Shown: one piece after another, positions 26,001-38,000 of the stretch
Numbering within the stretch: the first letter of the stretch is position 1
Layout: each line of letters begins with the position of its first letter
Assembly (NCBI GenBank): GCA_936450465.1
Contig: OW388296.1
Location: forward strand, 39,398,023-39,462,022
Length of the DNA: 64,000 nt
Direction: 5' to 3'
Origin: Gibbula magus
Lineage: Eukaryota > Mollusca > Gastropoda > Trochida > Trochidae
Made by a program: the position numbers and the translations under genes
Notes under the pieces: generated by a model
What the model was told of the DNA's origin: nothing
Database searches by the model: none
The model's input: the letters and a program-made list of their open reading frames with translations, nothing else

Positions 26001-29000
26001 TATAGGAACTGTAATATAACACGAGTGGTCTCGTTATAGGAACTGTAATATAACACGAGTGGTCTCGTTATAGGAACTGTAATATAACACGAGTGGTCTC
26101 GTTATAGGAACTGTAATATAACTCGAGTGGTCTCGTTATAGGAACTGTAATATAACACGAGTGGTCTCGTTATAGGATCTGTAAAATAAAACGAGTGGTC
26201 TCGTTATAGGATCTGTAATATAACACGAGTGGTCTCGTTATAGGAACTGTAATATAACACGAGCTGTCTCGTTATAGGATCTGTAATATAACACGAGTGG
26301 TCTCGTTATAGGATCTGTAATATAACACGAGTGGTCTCGTTATAGGATCTGTAATATAACACGAGTGGTCTCGTTATAGGAACTGTAATATAACACGAGT
26401 GGTCTCGTTATAGGAACTGTAATATAAAACGAGTGGTCTCGTTATAGGAGCTGTAATATAACACGAGTGGTCTCGTTATAGGAACTGTAATATAACACGA
26501 GTGGTCTCGTTATAGGAACTGTAATATAACACGAGTGGTCTCGTTATAGGATCTGTAATATAACACGAGTGGTCTCGTTATAGGAACTGTAATATAACAC
26601 GAGACCTAGGAACTGTAATATAACACGAGTGGTCTCGTTATAGGAGCTGTAATATAACACGAGTGGTCTCGTTATAGGATCTGTAATATAACACGAGTGG
26701 TCTCGTTATAGGAACTGTAATATAACACGAGTGGTTTCGTTATAGGAACTGTAATATAACACGAGTGGTCTCGTTATAGGAACTGTAATATAACACGAGT
26801 GGTCTCGTTATAGGAGCTGTAATATAACACGAGTGGTCTCGTTATAGGATCTGTAATATAACACGAGTGGTGTCGTTATAGGATCTGTAATATAACACGA
26901 GTTGTCTCGTTATAGGAACTGTAATATAACACGAGTGGTCTCGTTATAGGATCTGTAATATAACACGAGTGGTCTCGTCATAGGAACTGTAATATAACAC
27001 GAGTGGTCTGGTTATAGGAGCTGTAATATAACACGGGTGGTCTTGTTATAGGAACTGTAATATAACACGAGTGGTCTCGTTATAGGAACTGTAATATAAC
27101 ACGAGTGGTCTCGTTAAAGGATCTGTAATATAACACAAGTGGTCTCGTTATAGGAACTGTAATATAACACGAGTGGTCTCGTTATAGGAACTGTAATATA
27201 AGACGAGTGGTCTCGTTTTAGGAGCTGTAATATATTACGAGTGGTCTCGTTATAGGATATGTAATATAACACGAGTGGTCTCGTTATAGGAACTGTAATA
27301 TAAAACGAGTGGTCTCGTCATAGGAACTGTAATATAACACGAGACCTAGGAACTGTAATATAACACGAGTGGTCTCGTTATAGGAGCTGTAATATAACAC
27401 GAGTGGTCTCGTTATAGGATCTGTAATATAACACGAGTGGTCTCGTTATAGGAACTGTAATATAACACGAGTGGTTTCGTTATAGGAACTGTAATATAAC
27501 ATGAGTGGTCTCGTTATAGGAACTGTAATATAACACGAGTGGTCTCGTTATAGGAGCTGTAATATAACACGAGTGGTGTCGTTATAGGATCTGTAATATA
27601 ACACGAGTTGTCTCGTTATAGGAACTGTAATATAACACGAGTGGTCTCGTTATAGGATCTGTAATATAACACGAGTGGTCTCGTCATAGGAACTGTAATA
27701 TAACACGAGTGGTCTGGTTATAGGAGCTGTAATATAACACGGGTGGTCTTGTTATAGGAACTGTAATATAACACGAGTGGTCTCGTTATAGGAACTGTAA
27801 TATAACACGAGTGGTCTCGTTATAGGAACTGTAATATAACACGAGTGGTCTCGTTATAGGAACTGTAATATAACTCGAGTGGTCTCGTTATAGGAACTGT
27901 AATATAACACGAGTGGTCTCGTTATAGGATCTGTAAAATAAAACGAGTGGTCTCGTTATAGGATCTGTAATATAACACGAGTGGTCTCGTTATAGGAACT
28001 GTAATATAACACGAGCTGTCTCGTTATAGGATCTGTAATATAACACGAGTGGTCTCGTTATAGGATCTGTAATATAACACGAGTGGTCTCGTTATAGGAT
28101 CTGTAATATAACACGAGTGGTCTCGTTATAGGAACTGTAATATAACACGAGTGGTCTCGTTATAGGAACTGTAATATAAAACGAGTGGTCTCGTTATAGG
28201 AGCTGTAATATAACACGAGTGGTCTCGTTATAGGATCTGTAATATAACACGAGTGGTCTCGTTATAGGAACTGTAATATAACACGAGTGGTCTCGTTATA
28301 GGATCTGTAATATAACACGAGTGGTCTCGTTATAGGAACTGTAATATAACACGAGACCTAGGAACTGTAATATAACACGAGTGGTCTCGTTATAGGAGCT
28401 GTAATATAACACGAGTGGTCTCGTTATAGGATCTGTAATATAACACGAGTGGTCTCGTTATAGGAACTGTAATATAACACGAGTGGTTTCGTTATAGGAA
28501 CTGTAATATAACACGAGTGGTCTCGTTATAGGAACTGTAATATAACACGAGTGGTCTCGTTATAGGAGCTGTAATATAACACGAGTGGTCTCGTTATAGG
28601 ATCTGTAATATAACACGAGTGGTGTCGTTATAGGATCTGTAATATAACACGAGTTGTCTCGTTATAGGAACTGTAATATAACACGAGTGGTCTCGTTATA
28701 GGATCTGTAATATAACACGAGTGGTCTCGTCATAGGAACTGTAATATAACACGAGTGGTCTGGTTATAGGAGCTGTAATATAACACGGGTGGTCTTGTTA
28801 TAGGAACTGTAATATAACACGAGTGGTCTCGTTATAGGAACTGTAATATAACACGAGTGGTCTCGTTAAAGGATCTGTAATATAACACAAGTGGTCTCGT
28901 TATAGGAACTGTAATATAACACGAGTGGTCTCGTTATAGGAACTGTAATATAAGACGAGTGGTCTCGTTTTAGGAGCTGTAATATATTACGAGTGGTCTC

Positions 29001-32000
29001 GTTATAGGATATGTAATATAACACGAGTGGTCTCGTTATAGGAACTGTAATATAAAACGAGTGGTCTCGTTATAGGATCTGTAATATAACACGAGTGATC
29101 TCCGCGGCGTTATAGGAACTGTAATATAACACGAGTGGTCTCGTTATAGGAGCTGTAATATAACACGAGTGGTCTCGTTATAGGAACTGTAATATAAAAC
29201 GAGTGGTTTCGTTATAGGATCTGTAATATAACACGAGTGGTCTCGTTATAGGAGCTGTAATATAACACGAGTTGTCTCGTTATAGGAGCTGTAATATAAC
29301 ACGAGTGGTCTCGTTATAGGAACTGTAATATAACACGAGTGGTCTCGTTATAGGAACTGTAATATAAAACGAATGGTCTCGTTATAGGATCTGTAATATA
29401 ACACGAGTGGTCTCCGCGGCGTTATAGGAACTGTAATATAACACGAGTGGTCTCGTTATAGGAACTGTAATATAAAACGAGTGGTCTCGTTATAGGATCT
29501 GTAATATAACACGAATGGTCTCAGCGGCGTTATAGGAACTGTAATATAACACGAGTGGTCTCGTTATAGGAGCTGTAATATAACACGAGTGGTCTCGTTA
29601 TAGGAGCTGTAATATAACACGAGTTGTCTCGTTATAGGAGCTGTAATATAACACGAGTGGTCTCGTTATAGGAGCTGTAATATAACACGAGTGGTCTCGT
29701 TATAGGAGCTGTAATATAACACGAGTTGTCTCGTTATAGGAGCTGTAATATAACACGAGTGGTCTCGTTATAGGAACTGTAATATAACACGAGTGGTCTC
29801 GTTATAGGAACTGTAATATAAAACGAGTGGTCTCGTTATAGGATCTGTAATATAACACGTGTGGTCTCCGCGGCGTTATAGGAACTGTAATATAACACGA
29901 GTGGTCTCGTTATAGGAGCTGTAATATAACACGAGTGGTCTCGTTATAGGAACTGTAATATAAAACGAGTGGTCTCGTTATAGGATCTGTAATATAACAC
30001 GAGTGGTCTCGTTATAGGAGCTGTAATATAACACGAGTGGTCTCGTTATAGGAACTGTAATATAACACGAGTGGTCTCGTTATATGAACTGTAATATAAC
30101 ACGAGTGGTCTCGTTATAGGAACTGTAATATAACACGAGTGGTCTCGTTATAGGAACTGTAATATAACACGAGTGGTCTCGTTATAGGATCTGTAATATA
30201 AAACGAGTGGTCTCGTTATAGGATCTGTAATATAACACGAGTGGTCTCGTTATAGGATCTGTAATATAACACGAGTGGTCTCGTTATAGGATCTGTAATA
30301 TAACACGAGTGGTCTCGTTATAGGATTTGTAATATAACACGAGTGGTCTCGTTATAGGAACTGTAATATAACACGAGTGGTCTCGTTATAGGAACTGTAA
30401 TATAACACGAGTGGTCTCGTTATAGGAACTGTAATATAACTCGAGTGGTCTCGTTATAGGAACTGTAATATAACACGAGTGGTCTCGTTATAGGATCTGT
30501 AAAATAAAACGAGTGGTCTCGTTATAGGATCTGTAATATAACACGAGTGGTCTCGTTATAGGATCTGTAATATAACACGAGTGGTCTCGTTATAGGATCT
30601 GTAATTTAACACGAGTGGTCTCGTTACAGGAACTGTAATATAACACGAGTGGTCTCGTTATAGGAACTGTAATATAAAACGAGTGGTCTCGTTATAGGAG
30701 CTGTAATATAACACGAGTGGTCTCGTTATAGGATCTGTAATATAACACGAGTGGTCTCGTTATAGGAACTGTAATATAACACGAGTGGTCTCGTTATAGG
30801 ATCTGTAATATAACACGAGTGGTCTCGTTATAGGAACTGTAATATAACACGAGACCTAGGAACTGTAATATAACACGAGTGGTCTCGTTATAGGAGCTGT
30901 AATATAACACGAGTGGTCTCGTTATAGGATCTGTAATATAACACGAGTGGTCTCGTTATAGGAACTGTAATATAACACGAGTGGTTTCGTTATAGGAACT
31001 GTAATATAACACGAGTGGTCTCGTTATAGGAACTGTAATATAACACGAGTGGTCTCGTTATAGGAGCTGTAATATAACACGAGTGGTGTCGTTATAGGAT
31101 CTGTAATATAACACGAGTTGTCTCGTTATAGGAACTGTAATATAACACGAGTGGTCTCGTTATAGGATCTGTAATATAACACGAGTGGTCTCGTCATAGG
31201 AACTGTAATATAACACGAGTGGTCTGGTTATAGGAGCTGTAATATAACACGGGTGGTCTTGTTATAGGAACTGTAATATAACACGAGTGGTCTCGTTATA
31301 GGAACTGTAATATAACACGAGTGGTCTCGTTAAAGGATCTGTAATATAACACAAGTGGTCTCGTTATAGGAACTGTAATATAACACGAGTGGTCTCGTTA
31401 TAGGAACTGTAATATAAGACGAGTGGTCTCGTTTTAGGAGCTGTAATATATTACGAGTGGTCTCGTTATAGGATATGTAATATAACACGAGTGGTTTCGT
31501 TATAGGAACTGTAATATAAAACGAGTGGTCTCGTTATAGGATCTGTAATATAACACGAGTGATCTCCGCGGCGTTATAGGAACTGTAATATAACACGAGT
31601 CGTCTCGTTATAGGAGCTGTAATATAACACGAGTGGTCTCGTTATAGGAACTGTAATATAAAACGAGTGGTTTCGTTATAGGATCTGTAATATAACACGA
31701 GTGGTCTCGTTATAGGAGCTGTAATATAACACGAGTTGTCTCGTTATAGGAGCTGTAATATAACACGAGTGGTCTCGTTATAGGAACTGTAATATAACAC
31801 GAGTGGTCTCGTTATAGGATCTGTAATATAACACGAGTGGTCTCGTTACAGGAACTGTAATATAACACGAGTGGTCTCGTTATAGGAACTGTAATATAAA
31901 ACGAGTGGTCTCGTTATAGGAGCTGTAATATAACACGAGTGGTCTCGTTATAGGATCTGTAATATAACACGAGTGGTCTCGTTATAGGAACTGTAATATA

Positions 32001-35000
32001 ACACGAGTGGTCTCGTTATAGGATCTGTAATATAACACGAGTGGTCTCGTTATAGGAACTGTAATATAACACGAGACCTAGGAACTGTAATATAACACGA
32101 GTGGTCTCGTTATAGGAGCTGTAATATAACACGAGTGGTCTCGTTATAGGATCTGTAATATAACACGAGTGGTCTCGTTATAGGAACTGTAATATAACAC
32201 GAGTGGTTTCGTTATAGGAACTGTAATATAACACGAGTGGTCTCGTTATAGGAACTGTAATATAACACGAGTGGTCTCGTTATAGGAGCTGTAATATAAC
32301 ACGAGTGGTGTCGTTATAGGATCTGTAATATAACACGAGTTGTCTCGTTATAGGAACTGTAATATAACACGAGTGGTCTCGTTATAGGATCTGTAATATA
32401 ACACGAGTGGTCTCGTCATAGGAACTGTAATATAACACGAGTGGTCTGGTTATAGGAGCTGTAATATAACACGGGTGGTCTTGTTATAGGAACTGTAATA
32501 TAACACGAGTGGTCTCGTTATAGGAACTGTAATATAACACGGGTGGTCTCGTTAAAGGATCTGTAATATAACACAAGTGGTCTCGTTATAGGAACTGTAA
32601 TATAACACGAGTGGTCTCGTTATAGGAACTGTAATATAAGACGAGTGGTCTCGTTTTAGGAGCTGTAATATATTACGAGTGGTCTCGTTATAGGATATGT
32701 AATATAACACGAGTGGTTTCGTTATAGGAACTGTAATATAAAACGAGTGGTCTCGTTATAGGATCTGTAATATAACACGAGTGATCTCCGCGGCGTTATA
32801 GGAACTGTAATATAACACGAGTCGTCTCGTTATAGGAGCTGTAATATAACACGAGTGGTCTCGTTATAGGAACTGTAATATAAAACGAGTGGTTTCGTTA
32901 TAGGATCTGTAATATAACACGAGTGGTCTCGTTATAGGAGCTGTAATATAACACGAGTTGTCTCGTTATAGGAGCTGTAATATAACACGAGTGGTCTCGT
33001 TATAGGAACTGTAATATAACACGAGTGGTCTCGTTATAGGAACTGTAATATAAAACGAATGGTCTCGTTATAGGATCTGTAATATAACACGAGTGGTCTC
33101 CGCGGCGTTATAGGAACTGTAATATAACACGAGTGGTCTCGTTATAGGAACTGTAATATAAAACGAGTGGTCTCGTTATAGGATCTGTAATATAACACGA
33201 ATGGTCTCAGCGGCGTTATAGGAACTGTAATATAACACGAGTGGTCTCGTTATAGGAACTGTAATATAACACGAGTGGTCTCGTTAAAGGATCTGTAATA
33301 TAACACAAGTGGTCTCGTTATAGGAACTGTAATATAACACGAGTGGTCTCGTTATAGGAACTGTAATATAAGACGAGTGGTCTCGTTTTAGGAGCTGTAA
33401 TATATTACGAGTGGTCTCGTTATAGGATATGTAATATAACACGAGTGGTTTCGTTATAGGAACTGTAATATAAAACGAGTGGTCTCGTTATAGGATCTGT
33501 AATATAACACGAGTGATCTCCGCGGCGTTATAGGAACTGTAATATAACACGAGTCGTCTCGTTATAGGAGCTGTAATATAACACGAGTGGTCTCGTTATA
33601 GGAACTGTAATATAAAACGAGTGGTTTCGTTATAGGATCTGTAATATAACACGAGTGGTCTCGTTATAGGAGCTGTAATATAACACGAGTTGTCTCGTTA
33701 TAGGAGCTGTAATATAACACGAGTGGTCTCGTTATAGGAACTGTAATATAACACGAGTGGTCTCGTTATAGGAACTGTAATATAAAACGAATGGTCTCGT
33801 TATAGGATCTGTAATATAACACGAGTGGTCTCCGCGGCGTTATAGGAACTGTAATATAACACGAGTGGTCTCGTTATAGGAACTGTAATATAAAACGAGT
33901 GGTCTCGTTATAGGATCTGTAATATAACACGAGTGGTGTCGTTATAGGATCTGTAATATAACACGAGTGGTCTCGTTATAGGAACTGTAATATAACACGA
34001 GTGGTCTCGTTATAGGATCTGTAATATAACACGAGTGGTCTCGTTATAGGAACTGTAATATAACACGAGTGGTCTGGTTATAGGAGCTGTAATATAACAC
34101 GGGTGGTCTTGTTATAGGAACTGTAATATAACACGAGTGGTCTCGTTATAGGAACTGTAATATAACACGAGTGGTCTCGTTATAGGATCTGTAATATAAC
34201 ACAAGTGGTCTCGTTATAGGAACTGTAATATAACACGAGTGGTCTCGTTATAGGAACTGTAATATAAGACGAGTGGTCTCGTTTTAGGAGCTGTAATATA
34301 TTACGAGTGGTCTCGTTATAGGAACTGTAATATAACACGAGTGGTCTCGTTATAGGAACTGTAATATAAAACGAGTGGTCTCGTTATAGGATCTGTAATA
34401 TAACACGAGTGGTCTCCGCGGCGTTATAGGAACTGTAATATAACACGAGTGGTCTCGTTATAGGAGCTGTAATATAACACGAGTGGTCTCGTTATAGGAA
34501 CTGTAATATAAAACGAGTGGTCTCGTTATAGGATCTGTAATATAACACGAGTGGTCTCGTTATAGGAGCTGTAATATAACACGAGTTGTCTCGTTCTAGG
34601 AGCTGCAATATAACACGAGTGGTCTCGTTATAGGAACTGTAATATAACACGAGTGGTCTCGTTATAGGAACTGTAATATAAAACGAGTGGTCTCGTTATA
34701 GGATCTGTAATATAACACGAGTGGTCTCGTTATAGGAGCTGTAATATAACACGAGTGGTCTCGTTATAGGAGCTGTAATATAACACGAGTGGTCTCGTTA
34801 TAGGAGCTGTAATATAACACGAGTGGTCTCGTTATAGGAGCTGTAATATAACACGAGTGGTCTCGTTATAGGATCTGTAATATAACACGAGTGGTCTCGT
34901 TATAGGATCTGTAATATAACACGAGTGGTCTCGTTATAGGAACTGTAATATAACACGAGTGGTCTCGTTATAGGAGCTGTAATATAACACGAGTGGTCTC

Positions 35001-38000
35001 GTTATAGGAACTGTAATATAACACGAGTGGTCTCGTTATAGGAACTGTAATATAACACGAGTGGTCTCGTTATAGGAACTGTAATATAACACGAGTGGTC
35101 TCGTTATAGGATCTGTAACATAACACGAGTGGTCTCGTTATAGGAACTGTAATATAACACGAGTGGTCTCGTTATAGGAACTGTAATATAACACGAGTGC
35201 TCTCGTTATAGGAACTGTAATATAACACGAGACCTAGGAACTGTAATATAACACGAGTGGTCTCGTTATAGGATATGTAATATAACACGAGTGGTCTCGT
35301 TATAGGAACTGTAATATAACATGAGTGGTCTCGTTATAGGAACTGTAATATAACACGAGTGGTCTCGTTATAGGAGCTGTAATATAACACGAGTGGTCTC
35401 GTTATAGGATCTGTAACATAACACGAGTGGTCTCGTTATAGGATCTGTAATATAACACGAGTGGTCTCGTTATAGGAACTGTAATATAACACGAGTGGTC
35501 TCGTTATAGGATCTGTAATATAACACGAGTGGTCTCGTTATAGGAACTGTAATATAACACGAGTGGTCTGGTTATAGGAGCTGTAATATAACACGGGTGG
35601 TCTTGTTATAGGAACTGTAATATAACACGAGTGGTCTCGTTATAGGAACTGTAATATAACACGAGTGGTCTCGTTAAAGGATCTGTAATATAACACAAGT
35701 GGTCTCGTTATAGGAACTGTAATATAACACGAGTGGTCTCGTTATAGGAACTGTAATATAAGACGAGTGGTCTCGTTTTAGGAGCTGTAATATATTACGA
35801 GTGGTCTCGTTATAGGAACTGTAATATAACACGAGTGGTCTCGTTATAGGAACTGTAATATAAAACGAGTGGTCTCGTTATAGGATCTGTAATATAACAC
35901 GAGTGGTCTCCACGGCGTTATAGGAACTGTAATATAACACGAGTGGTCTCGTTATAGGATCTGTAATATAACACGAGTGGTCTCGTTATAGGAACTGTAA
36001 TATAAAACGAGTGGTCTCGTTATAGGATCTGTAATATAACACGAGTGGTCTCGTTATAGGAGCTGTAATATAACACGAGTTGTCTCGTTATAGGAGCTGT
36101 AATATAACACGAGTGGTCTCGTTATAGGAACTGTAATATAACACGAGTGGTCTCGTTATAGGAACTGTAATATAAAACGAGTGGTCTCGTTATAGGATCT
36201 GTAATATAACACGAGTGGTCTCGTTATAGGAGCTGTAATATAACACGAGTGGTCTCGTTATAGGAGCTGTAATATAACACGAGTGGTCTCGTTATAGGAG
36301 CTGTAATATAACACGAGTGGTCTCGTTATAGGAGCTGTAATATAACAAGAGTGGTCTCGTTATAGGATCTGTAATATAACACGAGTGGTCTCGTTATAGG
36401 ATCTGTAATATAACACGAGTGGTCTCGTTATAGGAACTGTAATATAACACGAGTGGTCTCGTTATAGGAGCTGTAATATAACACGAGTGGTCTCGTTATA
36501 GGAACTGTAATATAACACGAGTGGTCTCGTTATAGGAACTGTAATATAACACGAGTGGTCTCGTTATAGGAACTGTAATATAACACGAGTGGTCTCGTTA
36601 TAGGATCTGTAACATAACACGAGTGGTCTCGTTATAGGAGCTGTAATATAACACGAGTGGTCTCGTTATAGGAACTGTAATATAACACGAGTGCTCTCGT
36701 TATAGGAACTGTAATATAACACGAGACCTAGGAACTGTAATATAACACGAGTGGTCTCGTTATAGGATATGTAATATAACACGAGTGGTCTCGTTATAGG
36801 AACTGTAATATAACATGAGTGGTCTCGTTATAGGAACTGTAATATAACACGAGTGGTCTCGTTATAGGAACTGTAATATAACACGAGTGGTCTCGTTATA
36901 GGATCTGTAATATAACACGAGTGGTCTCGTTATAGGAACTGTAATATAACACGAGTGGTCTCGTTATAGGAACTGTAATATAACACGAGACCTAGGAACT
37001 GTAATATAACACGAGTGGTCTCGTTATAGGATATGTAATATAACACGAGTGGTCTCGTTATAGGAACTGTAATATAACACGAGTGGTCTCGTTATAGGAA
37101 CTGTAATATAACACGAGTGGTCTCGTTATAGGATCTGTAATATAACACGAGTGGTCTCGTTATAGGAACTGTAATATAACACGAGTGGTCTCGTTATAGG
37201 ATCTGTAATATAACACGAGTGGTCTCGTTATAGGAACTGTAATATAACACGAGTGGTCTCGTTATAGGATCTGTAATATAACACGAGTGGTCTCGTTATA
37301 GGAACTGTAATTTAACACGAGTGGTCTCGTTATAGAATCTGTAATATAACACGAGTGGTCTCGTTATAGGATCTGTAATATAACACGAGTGGTCTCGTTA
37401 TAGGATCTGTAATATAACACGAGTGGTCTCGTTATAGGAACTGTAATATAACACGAGTGGTCTCGTTATAGGAGCTGTAATATAACACGAGTGGTCTCGT
37501 TATAGGATCTGTAATATAACACGAGTGGTCTCGTTATAGGAACTGTAATATAACACGAGACCTAGGAACTGTAATATAACACGAGTGGTCTCGTTATAGG
37601 ATCTGTAATATAACACGAGTGGTCTCGTTATAGGAACTGTAATATAACACGAGTGGTCTCGTTATAGGATCTGTAATATAACACGAGTGGTCTCGTTATA
37701 GGATCTGTAATATAACACGAGTGGTCTCGTTATAGGAACTGTAATATAACACGAGTGGTGTCGTTATAGGAGCTGTAATATAACACGAGTGGTCTCGTTA
37801 TAGGAGCTGTAATATAACACGAGTGGTCTCGTTATAGGAGCTGTAATATAACACGAGTGGTCTCGTTTGGGGAGCGAGAAACTTACTTGAATACACGCGT
37901 TCAAGAAAGATACGACCTGCTGAAACATAGGTATGTGTTCCAGGTACAGAGCCCATGTGCGATGCTGAAACAGTACTGGAACGGTTAGAGGAGACAAGAG

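Noticed and set aside
8629..37867. CRISPR-like array of short repeats
   Set aside because: Units are contiguous with no unique spacers; the whole 34-bp period repeats, and the context is a eukaryotic intron.
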